Part shown: positions 1-5,120 of the stretch, piece by piece | How the letters are laid out: every line of letters begins with the position of its first letter | Numbering within the stretch: the stretch's first letter is position 1 | DNA from: JALZHR01 sp036388635 | GTDB lineage: Bacteria; Acidobacteriota; Blastocatellia; Pyrinomonadales; Pyrinomonadaceae | Direction of reading: 5' to 3' | Assembly (NCBI GenBank): GCA_036388635.1 | Contig: DASVRL010000303.1 | Location: 1 to 6,401, forward strand | DNA length: 6,401 nucleotides | Notes under the pieces: model-generated | Seen by the model: only the letters and a program-made list of their open reading frames with translations | The model's database searches: none | Told to the model about the DNA's origin: nothing | Translations under genes and position numbers: made by a program

Positions 1-1007
1 CGATTTTCTCCACGAATTTCCAGGTTCCGTATTCGCTGCAATATTCAATCGGCGTGCAGCGGGAACTGCCCTACAATCTGCTTTTGCAGGTCGATTTCAA
101 TTACCGCAAAGGCTTGCACGAAGTTCTCGTTTACGACGCCAACCAGGCGGATTCGATTGCCGGACCGCGGCTGGCGACTTTCGACCATCCGGTTCCGTAT
201 GCCGATTCGTCGGGCTTTTCGACTTATTCGGGTCTGCTGGCGCGCGTCGACCGCCGTTTTCGCAACGGTTTTCAATTTACCGCCAGCTACGCGCTGTCGA
301 GCTTTAAAGCCTTCGGCGCGGACGCGCTCGGATTGGGCGCGGGATTGACGAATCTGAACAATTTCCGCGACGATTTCGGTCCCGCCGGTTTGGACAGAAG
401 ACATCGTTTCGTTTTCAGCGCGATTTACGATTTGCCCGTCTATAAAAACGACAGCAATTTCGTGAAGCGCAACATCTTGGGAAACTGGACGGTTTCGTTA
501 ATCTCGACGGCTTTCAGCGGTACGGCGCAGAGCATCTTTCTGCCTGATTTCGTCGATTTGACCGGCACGGGAACTTTCGTCAGCTACCTGCCCGGCACGA
601 GCGGCGGCTCAATCGGTCGCGAAATCAAGTCGGTCGAACAGATTAACGCGTTGATTCGCAATTACAATCAAACGTTAGCCGGCGGCATCGACCCGCACGG
701 CGAGCCGCTGCTGGCTCTGGCTGAGCTTCCGCTCGATACGCCGATCGGCGGCGATTCGGTCATTTCGCAAGACCTGCGCCTGTCCAAGACGATTAGCTTC
801 AACGAAAGATACAAGATTTCCCTGATCGGCGAAGTCTTCAATCTTTTCAACGTCGCCAATCTCGGCAACGTCGGCGATTTCGTCCTGCCCCACGCCGGAA
901 CGCCCGCTAATGAAATCACGACGCTGCGCCCGACGCAGCGCACGACGAGCGTTTTCGGCACGGGCGGACCGCGCTCCTTCCAATTCGGCGTAAGATTCAA
1001 TTTTTAA
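1..1007 (+). CDS. TonB-dependent receptor, Oar-like (C-terminal part, 5' truncated by window)
   Basis: The reading frame is already open at base 3 and runs to TAA at 1005-1007, giving 334 visible residues with the N-terminus outside the window. GTG at 54 is an internal codon, not a start. The sequence has outer-membrane beta-barrel character: alternating aromatic/polar strands such as FQFTASYALSS, RHRFVFSAIYDLPV and YKISLIGEVFNLFN, separated by Gly/Asn/Asp-rich loops. It ends in FQFGVRFNF, with the terminal Phe typical of barrels inserted by the BAM machinery. The combination of LDRRHRFV, a NILGNW strand and GEVFNLFN resembles large receptors with an N-terminal carboxypeptidase-regulatory-like domain that are abundant in Acidobacteriota. 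Such proteins move large substrates across the outer membrane using TonB energy; the substrate cannot be inferred here. The plug and any CarboxypepD_reg domain would lie upstream. It is followed by its own terminator and faces pyrB convergently, so it is probably functionally unrelated to the pyrimidine genes. Confidence 0.85.
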   Translation, partial: IFSTNFQVPYSLQYSIGVQRELPYNLLLQVDFNYRKGLHEVLVYDANQADSIAGPRLATFDHPVPYADSSGFSTYSGLLARVDRRFRNGFQFTASYALSSFKAFGADALGLGAGLTNLNNFRDDFGPAGLDRRHRFVFSAIYDLPVYKNDSNFVKRNILGNWTVSLISTAFSGTAQSIFLPDFVDLTGTGTFVSYLPGTSGGSIGREIKSVEQINALIRNYNQTLAGGIDPHGEPLLALAELPLDTPIGGDSVISQDLRLSKTISFNERYKISLIGEVFNLFNVANLGNVGDFVLPHAGTPANEITTLRPTQRTTSVFGTGGPRSFQFGVRFNF

Positions 1008-1026
1008 ACGAATCTGAATTTACCAG

Positions 1027-1065
1027 AGAAAAGCGGGCTGCAAGGCTCGCTTTTCTTTTATTTTT
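1027..1065 (+). terminator. Rho-independent terminator of the TonB-dependent receptor gene
   Basis: A 12-bp stem (1027-1038 with 1045-1056) encloses the 6-nt loop TGCAAG and is followed by TTTTATTTTT. Outer pairs are AGAAAAGCG/CGCTTTTCT, then one pair that is G-U on the plus-strand RNA but an A-C mismatch on the minus-strand RNA, then two G-C pairs. The wobble and the downstream T-tract both point to plus-strand use. It lies 19 nt after the receptor stop. Weak bidirectional use for the convergent pyrB transcript is possible, but the minus-strand side lacks a T-tract beyond the stem. Confidence 0.88.
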
Positions 1066-1076
1066 GTAAGGATTTG

Positions 1077-2027
1077 TTAAGAAGCGGCGTTCTGGCTGCC
1101 GCCCGTCAGCAGATATAAAACCGCCATTCGCACGGCGAGACCGTATTCGACCTGATTTAAAATGAGCGAGCTGGAGCCGTCAGCCACGTCCGAAGCGATT
1201 TCGATGCCGCGATTCATCGGTCCCGGATGCAGGACAATCGCGTCCTTGTTTGCCAGCTTTAATCTGTCTCGGGTCAAGCCGTAATAAATCGAATACTCGC
1301 GCATCGTCGGGAAAAAGGCTTTGTCCATCCGCTCGCGCTGGATGCGCAGAACCATGACGACATCGGCTTTTTCCAGCGCCGTTTCGATGTCGGGGCAAAT
1401 CTCCAAGCCGCCCGCGACCAAGCCGAGAAAATCCGGCGGAACAAGCGTGTTCGGTCCCGAAACGCGCACAGTCGCGCCGAGCCTGGTCAATAAATGAACG
1501 TTGGAGCGCGCGACGCGGCTGTGCAGAATGTCGCCCAGAATCGCCACTTTCAAGCCTGCGATTTCGCCCTTGTGTTCGCGAATCGTCATCGCGTCGAGCA
1601 AAGCCTGCGTCGGATGCTCGTTCGCGCCGTCGCCCGCGTTGACGATGGAAGCCTTGCTCGCTTTCGCCAGTTGATGCGGCACGCCAGCCGAGCCGTGGCG
1701 GACGACGATAACGTGCGGAGCCATCGCGTCCAGATTCATCGCCGTATCGAGAATCGTTTCGCCTTTGGTCAGACTCGAAGTCGAGGTCGAGATGTTGACG
1801 GCATCGGCGGACAGACGCTTGGCGGCAAGCTCAAATGAAGTCCGCGTGCGGGTCGAAGGCTCGAAAAAAAGATTGATAACGGTTTTGCCGCGCAGCGCCG
1901 GAACTTTTTTGACCTCGCGGCGCGAAACGTCGCGGAAAGTTTCCGCCGTTTTCAGTAAAGTCATAATCTCGCCCGCCGACAGTCCGCGAATGCCGAGCAA
2001 ATCTTTGCGCTTAAAAGTTTCGTTCAT
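1077..2027 (-). CDS. pyrB: Aspartate carbamoyltransferase catalytic subunit
   Basis: PyrB condenses carbamoyl phosphate with L-aspartate to N-carbamoyl-aspartate, the second step of de novo UMP synthesis, in the cytoplasm. The 316-residue protein has all the family signatures. The carbamoyl-phosphate loop is FFEPSTRTRTSFE (54-66). The SLTKGE loop carries Lys88. HPTQ is at 138-141. LGDILHSRVARSN is at 164-176. The aspartate-side loop LRIQRER is at 227-233. LHPGPMNRG is at 266-274. Length matches the family norm of about 300-320. I chose ATG at 2027 rather than the in-frame ATG at 2138: the family begins close to the KDLLGI segment, the extra 37 residues look unrelated, and the longer form would overlap the DUF433 gene and translate through a terminator hairpin. 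AGG at 2035-2033 is a plausible Shine-Dalgarno. It is the last gene of the minus-strand pyrR cluster. No pyrC or pyrI follows; the next gene is convergent. A terminator directly ahead of its ribosome-binding site suggests attenuation. Confidence 0.96.
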   Translation of the reverse strand: MNETFKRKDLLGIRGLSAGEIMTLLKTAETFRDVSRREVKKVPALRGKTVINLFFEPSTRTRTSFELAAKRLSADAVNISTSTSSLTKGETILDTAMNLDAMAPHVIVVRHGSAGVPHQLAKASKASIVNAGDGANEHPTQALLDAMTIREHKGEIAGLKVAILGDILHSRVARSNVHLLTRLGATVRVSGPNTLVPPDFLGLVAGGLEICPDIETALEKADVVMVLRIQRERMDKAFFPTMREYSIYYGLTRDRLKLANKDAIVLHPGPMNRGIEIASDVADGSSSLILNQVEYGLAVRMAVLYLLTGGSQNAAS

Positions 2028-2037
2028 CAAAACCTGC

Positions 2038-2066
2038 AAAAAAAGCAAGGCGTCCGACCTTGCTTT
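2038..2066 (-). terminator. Intrinsic terminator/attenuator immediately upstream of pyrB
   Basis: Read on the minus strand, a perfect 9-bp stem AAAGCAAGG (2066-2058) / CCTTGCTTT (2050-2042) closes the 7-nt loop TCGGACG. Its 3' arm runs into seven consecutive Ts (2044-2038). It begins 7 nt after the DUF433 stop codon and ends 10 nt before the pyrB ATG. Directly after it come GCAGG and the start codon, leaving no room for a separate pyrB promoter. Either pyrB mRNA arises by readthrough, or termination here is regulated. Structure and strand are seen directly; the regulatory role is inferred. Confidence 0.8.
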
Positions 2067-2100
2067 CCAAAAATCATTTGATTGCGTAAGCCAGACGCAA
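2050..2100 (-). promoter_or_regulatory. Candidate antiterminator / anti-antiterminator pairings ahead of pyrB
   Basis: Two mutually exclusive structures can be drawn on the minus-strand RNA upstream of the pyrB terminator. A small hairpin pairs TTGCGT (2100-2095) with ACGCAA (2087-2082) around the loop CTGGCTT. Alternatively, GCGTCTGGCT (2098-2089) can pair over 10 consecutive positions (7 Watson-Crick, 3 G-U) with GGTCGGACGC (2059-2050). The latter takes the last two bases of the terminator's 5' arm, its whole loop and one base of the 3' arm. This is the topology of PyrR-type attenuators. However, the loop matches the known PyrR-binding CNGNGA hexaloop only in its first four bases, and the region overlaps the end of the DUF433 coding sequence, so chance pairing is a real possibility. 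Confidence 0.3.
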
Positions 2101-2319
2101 TATTTCCCACTCTCGCATCTGCGCCTGAACATATACAAAAACCGCCTGAATATGTTTCGCGGTCAGAGCTTCGTGTTCCTTTAAAATTTCTTCGACCGTC
2201 AATCCTTTGGCGAGGTCGTCGATAACGTGTTCGACGGTTATATTCGTGCCGCGAAAAACCGGTTTCCGACCGCGAAAAGGCGTCATCTCGATGTATTGAT
2301 ATATTTCCTGTTCGTTCAT
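2074..2319 (-). CDS. DUF433 domain protein (antitoxin-like small DNA-binding family)
   Basis: This 81-residue protein carries the DUF433 core: PVFRGTNITVEHVIDDLAKG (20-39), then LTVEEILKEHEALTAKHIQA (40-59) and a final helical stretch. The P-x-x-RGT-x-I-T-V motif followed by T-x-E-E-I-L is diagnostic of the family, which has a predicted winged/helix-turn-helix fold and is often found as the antitoxin partner of DUF5615/PIN-like toxins. No such toxin is adjacent here, so an antitoxin role is unproven. The ATG lies 3 nt after the stop of the lipoprotein gene, so the two are almost certainly co-translated. Its TGA (2076-2074) lies only 7 nt before the stem of the pyrB terminator. A ribosome finishing this gene would cover the start of that stem, which could couple its translation to pyrB transcription. 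It is an unusual resident of a pyrimidine cluster. Confidence 0.85.
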   Translation of the reverse strand: MNEQEIYQYIEMTPFRGRKPVFRGTNITVEHVIDDLAKGLTVEEILKEHEALTAKHIQAVFVYVQAQMREWEILRLAYAIK

Positions 2320-2322
2320 CGC

Positions 2323-2763
2323 CTAATCACCAGCGTCATAGTTAAATCTAACGTTCGCTTCGGCAATTTTCGTCTTGCCTTTGAATTTCTGCAAAACGCC
2401 GCGCAGAATTACGCCTTCCTGCTGCTCGTTGTTGGGAAATTTAACGAACGTGCCGGTAAATTTGTAGCTGATGCCGCCGACCGTTTTCGTGGTAAAGGAA
2501 ATGTTTTTACCATTCAGCACAGGTTTCAATAAAGGAAAATCTCTGCCCTTTTTCGGACGAATCATTCCGTGAACCGACGGCGTCTGCTCCGCGCCGTAAC
2601 TGCCCGCCAGATGAATCACATTAATATCGGCAAACGCCGCCGGAGCTTTTCCGTCGATACTGTAGTAACCGAAAATATCGTTTCCGGTTTGCGCCCGCGC
2701 CGCCGTCGAGGCGCAGCCGGTAAACAGAAACGCCAGGCAAAAAACCAACAAAGTTTTTTTCAT
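2323..2763 (-). CDS. Small exported protein, putative lipoprotein, unknown function
   Basis: I do not recognise the family. The 146-residue product starts MKKTLLVFCLAFLFTGCAS, a clear signal peptide with two Lys, a hydrophobic core and a lipobox-like FTGC (14-17), so lipidation at Cys17 is plausible. An alternative signal peptidase I site (ARA, residues 22-24, before Gln25) is also good, so it may be a soluble periplasmic protein. The mature part (about 26-146) looks like a small beta-rich domain with alternating hydrophobic strands (ISFTTKTV, YKFTGTFVKF, IAEANVRFNYD) and no catalytic motif that I can name. I chose ATG at 2763 because it places the signal peptide at the N-terminus. The in-frame ATG at 2799 would prepend a charged SARPNKKK segment and overlap the end of pyrR. 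The gene begins 16 nt after pyrR and ends 3 nt before the DUF433 gene, so it sits inside the pyr operon. Confidence 0.82.
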   Translation of the reverse strand: MKKTLLVFCLAFLFTGCASTAARAQTGNDIFGYYSIDGKAPAAFADINVIHLAGSYGAEQTPSVHGMIRPKKGRDFPLLKPVLNGKNISFTTKTVGGISYKFTGTFVKFPNNEQQEGVILRGVLQKFKGKTKIAEANVRFNYDAGD

Positions 2764-2779
2764 AAAATTAATTTTCTTC

Positions 2780-3349
2780 TTATTCGGACGGGCGCTCAAA
2801 AATTCCGACCGCTTCCTCGTCGTCGAATTGTTTGAGCATCACTTTGATAATCTCGCTCTTTTTCGTCGGCACGACCTTGCCGACGAAATCCGCCTGAATC
2901 GGCAGCTCGCGATGTTCGCGCCCGCGGTCGATTAAAACGGCGAGCTGGACGCGGCGCGGGCGACCGAAATCCATCAACTGGTCGAGCGCGGCGCGGATAG
3001 TTCTGCCCGTGTAAAGCACGTCGTCGACGAGAATGATGTTTTTGTCCTCGATGTCGACGTCGAGTTCCGTGCGGTTGACGATCGGGTTGGCGCCGACGGT
3101 CGAAAGGTCGTCGCGGTAAAGCGTAATGTCCAGAATCCCGAAAATCGGTCGCGTGCCTTCGAGATTTTCAATTTTCTCGACCAGCTTTTCCGCCAGCGGC
3201 ACGCCGCGCCGCCGGATTCCGACCAGATACAAGCCTTTCGCGCCCTGATTATCCTCGACGATTTCCGACGCCAGCCGCGACAAAGCGCGATTCATCCGCG
3301 CGCCGTCCATAATTCTCGATTTTTCAACTAAACTGTGTTCATCTGCCAT
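2780..3349 (-). CDS. pyrR: PyrR bifunctional protein: pyr regulator / uracil phosphoribosyltransferase
   Basis: PyrR proteins are PRTase-fold enzymes (uracil + PRPP to UMP). In many bacteria they also bind pyr mRNA in a UMP-dependent way and promote attenuation. The 189-residue protein shows an N-terminal RALSRLASEIVE helix (21-32), GIRRRGVPLA (44-53), the PyrR-typical DITLYRDDLS (74-83), the PRPP-binding loop ILVDDVLYTGRT (106-117) and LAVLIDRGREHRELPI (136-151). Length agrees with the family (about 180). The ATG at 3349 fits family N-termini. There is no convincing Shine-Dalgarno (TCTTCGGCAAG precedes it), and the best promoter puts the transcript start about 4 nt away, which suggests a leaderless or near-leaderless mRNA. 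It heads the minus-strand cluster with pyrB at the end, and lies divergent from the Uma2-pyrD unit. Whether it regulates RNA here or acts mainly in salvage cannot be read from the sequence, but a terminator ahead of pyrB makes an attenuation role plausible. Confidence 0.95.
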   Translation of the reverse strand: MADEHSLVEKSRIMDGARMNRALSRLASEIVEDNQGAKGLYLVGIRRRGVPLAEKLVEKIENLEGTRPIFGILDITLYRDDLSTVGANPIVNRTELDVDIEDKNIILVDDVLYTGRTIRAALDQLMDFGRPRRVQLAVLIDRGREHRELPIQADFVGKVVPTKKSEIIKVMLKQFDDEEAVGIFERPSE

Positions 3350-3359
3350 CTTGCCGAAG

Positions 3360-3389
3360 ATAGTAACAAACGCTTATCCAGAGTGACAA
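3360..3389 (-). promoter_or_regulatory. Putative sigma70-type promoter of the pyrR-pyrB cluster
   Basis: On the minus strand, TTGTCA (3389-3384; 5/6 to TTGACA) is followed after 18 bp by TACTAT (3365-3360; 4/6 to TATAAT). Transcription would begin near 3353, about 4 nt before the pyrR ATG at 3349. The -35 hexamer overlaps that of the divergent plus-strand promoter and lies in the right half of the 3371-3392 palindrome. Seen in sequence; activity inferred. Confidence 0.5.
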
Positions 3390-3392
3390 GCG
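3371..3392. promoter_or_regulatory. 8-6-8 inverted repeat, candidate shared operator of the divergent promoters
   Basis: CGCTTATC (3371-3378) and GACAAGCG (3385-3392) are inverted repeats with one mismatch, separated by the 6-bp spacer CAGAGT. The dyad covers the -35 elements of both divergent promoters, a position from which a dimeric repressor could block both. As minus-strand RNA the odd pair would be a G-U wobble, so an RNA hairpin is conceivable, but the predicted start sites lie downstream of it on both strands. I therefore favour a DNA operator. Confidence 0.45.
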
Positions 3393-3411
3393 AAACGAAA
3401 CCAAATAGAAT
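3383..3411 (+). promoter_or_regulatory. Putative sigma70-type promoter of the Uma2-pyrD unit
   Basis: GTGACA (3383-3388; 5/6 to TTGACA), a 17-bp spacer, then TAGAAT (3406-3411; 5/6 to TATAAT). The predicted start is near 3418, about 3 nt before the ATG at 3421, and no Shine-Dalgarno precedes that ATG, so the mRNA would be leaderless or nearly so. The -35 box overlaps the oppositely oriented pyrR -35 box by five bases. Confidence 0.55.
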
Positions 3412-3420
3412 AAAATCGCT

Positions 3421-3999
3421 ATGGCGCTTCCGAAAACTTACCCGGTTTTTTCAATTGCCGAATATCTCGACTTCGAGCGCTACGCCGAATCGCGTCACGA
3501 ATTTCTCGACGGCACGGTCTACGCGATAGCTGGCGAAAGCCCGCGCCACAGCACGATTTGTTTTAATCTTTACGGAATAACCGGCAATCAATTACGCGGC
3601 AAACGCTGGCTCGGCTTCTCGCCGAATATAAAAGTGGCGACCGGCGATCGAGGTTTATTTTCCTATCCGGATTTAGCGATTGTTTGCGGCGAGCCGCTTT
3701 ATCACGACGATAAACAGGACGTTTTGACAAATCCGCAGGTGATTTTTGAAGTGCTTTCGCCTTCGACCCAAAACTACGACCGCGGCGAAAAATTTCTGCG
3801 TTATACAAACACCATCGAAACGCTGACTGATTATGTTTTGATTTCGCAGGACGCGCCGTTTGTCGAGCACTTTCAAAAACAGGCGGACGGAGATTGGCTG
3901 AAATCCGAAGTTTCCGGTCTCGAATCAATTCTGCATCTCGCCGGCATCGAATGCGAAATTCCGCTTTCCGAACTTTATTATCTGGTCGATTTTTCGTGA
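3421..3999 (+). CDS. Uma2 family (DUF820) PD-(D/E)XK nuclease-like protein
   Basis: The 192-residue protein has the Uma2/DUF820 layout: an N-terminal YLDFERYAESRHEFLDGTVY segment (15-34, the family's xxYELIDGxVY motif), SYPDLAIVCGEP (81-92, with the Pro-Asp pair P83-D84) and VIFEVLSPST (107-116) followed by YDRGEKFLRY (119-128). The putative metal/active-site residues are D84, E110 and K124, with the lysine displaced downstream as is usual in this family. Uma2 proteins are predicted restriction-endonuclease-fold nucleases present in many copies in cyanobacteria and other environmental bacteria. Their biological role is largely unknown and I assign none. The key residues are intact, so it is not a decayed copy. 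The ATG at 3421 lacks a Shine-Dalgarno and sits just after a -10 box. Its TGA overlaps the GTG start of pyrD (GTGA, 3996-3999), so the two genes should be transcribed and probably translated together. Confidence 0.9.
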   Translation: MALPKTYPVFSIAEYLDFERYAESRHEFLDGTVYAIAGESPRHSTICFNLYGITGNQLRGKRWLGFSPNIKVATGDRGLFSYPDLAIVCGEPLYHDDKQDVLTNPQVIFEVLSPSTQNYDRGEKFLRYTNTIETLTDYVLISQDAPFVEHFQKQADGDWLKSEVSGLESILHLAGIECEIPLSELYYLVDFS

Positions 4000-5099
4000 A
4001 ACTTTACCAATCCTTAATTCGCCCGATTCTTTTCCGAATGCCGACCGAAACGGCGCACGAGCTTGGCATTAACGCTCTGAAACTCGGTTTAGGCACGGAA
4101 TTTTTGCAAAAACGATTCGCCGAAAAATACGCCTGCGATGAATTCGGCGAGCTTTCGCGTTTTAATTTGAAATTCAAAAATCCGTTCGGCGCGGCGGCGG
4201 GCTTTGATAAAAACGCGGCGGTCGCCAATCAGCTTTGCGCGCTCGGTTTCGGTTTTGTCGAGGTCGGAACCGTGACTTTCGCGCCGCAGAAGGGAAATTC
4301 GAAGCCGAGACTTTTTCGCCTTCCGCGAGATAAAGCGTTAATAAACCGCGCCGGATTTAACAACGAAGGAACGCCGGCGGTCGTCGAAAGATTGAAAAAC
4401 CGCCGCCCGGATTGCGTGCTCGGCGTCAACATCGGTAAAAACAAAGACGTGGCGAACGAAGCGGCGACGGAAAATTATCTCGCGAGCTTTGATCTGGCGC
4501 ATGAAGTCGCCGATTATATTGCGGTCAACGTTTCCAGTCCGAATACGCCAAATTTGCGCGAGCTGCAAAAGGCGGAAAATCTGGAAGAACTTTTGTCGGC
4601 TTTGCAGAAAAGAAACCGCGAATTAAATCAACAAAACAAAAAAAATCTGCCTTTGCTCGTCAAAATCGCGCCCGATTTGAGCGAAGCGGAAATCGAATCC
4701 GTCACCGGCGTCTGCCTGCGTTTGAATTTAGACGGGATTATCGCGACCAATACGACCGTTTCGCGAAATAATCTGCAAGCTTCCGCCGCGGAAATCGAGC
4801 GAATCGGCAGCGGCGGCTTGAGCGGAAAGCCTCTGAACGCGCGCTCGACCGAAGTTATTTCCGAAATTTACCGTTATTCGAAAGGGAAACTGCCGATCGT
4901 CGGCGTCGGCGGAATTTTTACGGCTCAGGACGCGTTTGAAAAAATCGCGGCGGGCGCGTGTTTGATTCAGGCTTACACGGGTTTTGTTTACCAGGGCTTG
5001 ACGTTTGCGCGCGACGTTAATTTCGGTCTGGCGAAAATTTTGCGCGAGAAAGGTTTTGCATCGCTCGACGAAGCGATTGGAACTGGGAATAAAAATTAA
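3996..5099 (+). CDS. pyrD: Dihydroorotate dehydrogenase, class 2 (quinone-dependent)
   Basis: PyrD oxidises dihydroorotate to orotate, the fourth step of UMP synthesis. Class 2 enzymes are FMN-dependent, attach peripherally to the inner membrane and pass electrons to quinone. The 367-residue product begins with the class 2 membrane/quinone segment LYQSLIRPILFRMPTETAHE (3-22). It then shows NPFGAAAGFDKN (62-73), GFVEVGTVTFAPQKGN (86-101), INRAGFNNEG (116-125), the catalytic NVSSPNTPNLRELQ (178-191, Ser181 equivalent to the E. coli catalytic Ser), LVKIAPDL (221-228), IATNTT (249-254), GGLSGKPL (273-280) and the FMN-phosphate site VGVGGI (302-307). I chose GTG at 3996 because the class 2 N-terminus starts there and it gives a GTGA overlap with the Uma2 stop. 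The in-frame ATG at 3894 adds 34 Arg/Ser-rich residues encoded inside the Uma2 gene and is unlikely. Length is slightly above the usual 335-360. Confidence 0.96.
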   Translation: MKLYQSLIRPILFRMPTETAHELGINALKLGLGTEFLQKRFAEKYACDEFGELSRFNLKFKNPFGAAAGFDKNAAVANQLCALGFGFVEVGTVTFAPQKGNSKPRLFRLPRDKALINRAGFNNEGTPAVVERLKNRRPDCVLGVNIGKNKDVANEAATENYLASFDLAHEVADYIAVNVSSPNTPNLRELQKAENLEELLSALQKRNRELNQQNKKNLPLLVKIAPDLSEAEIESVTGVCLRLNLDGIIATNTTVSRNNLQASAAEIERIGSGGLSGKPLNARSTEVISEIYRYSKGKLPIVGVGGIFTAQDAFEKIAAGACLIQAYTGFVYQGLTFARDVNFGLAKILREKGFASLDEAIGTGNKN

Positions 5100-5120
5100 T
5101 GATTTTCCGGGAAAAAAATT

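Noticed and set aside
675..1000. Minus-strand open frames opposite the TonB-dependent receptor
   Set aside because: Low-complexity Arg/Ala/Ser antisense translation with no domain features or start context.
2028..2138. Longer pyrB start at ATG 2138 adding 37 residues
   Set aside because: The extension has no family resemblance, overlaps the DUF433 gene in another frame and would be translated from the terminator hairpin. The ATG at 2027 has a Shine-Dalgarno and fits PyrB length.
1765..2184. Plus-strand open frame of 139 codons opposite the pyrB start
   Set aside because: It is Arg/Ser-rich antisense to pyrB and DUF433, with no recognisable motif. It reflects the GC-biased codon pattern of the real genes.
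2074..2319. Complete toxin-antitoxin module around the DUF433 gene
   Set aside because: No DUF5615 or PIN-like toxin frame is adjacent; the neighbours are an exported protein and pyrB.
2764..2799. Longer start of the exported protein at ATG 2799
   Set aside because: It would bury the signal peptide behind a charged segment and overlap pyrR. ATG 2763 gives a normal signal peptide.
3371..3392. PyrR RNA-binding loop in a pyrD leader (plus-strand TCCAGAG with hexaloop-like CAGAGU)
   Set aside because: The matching strand has an A-C mismatch in the stem, the last loop base is U instead of A, no terminator follows before the Uma2 gene, and the best promoter starts transcription downstream of it. 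Kept only as a DNA palindrome.
3894..3995. Longer pyrD start at ATG 3894
   Set aside because: The added 34 residues are Arg/Ser-rich out-of-frame translation of the Uma2 gene. The class 2 N-terminal signature begins right at the GTG at 3996.
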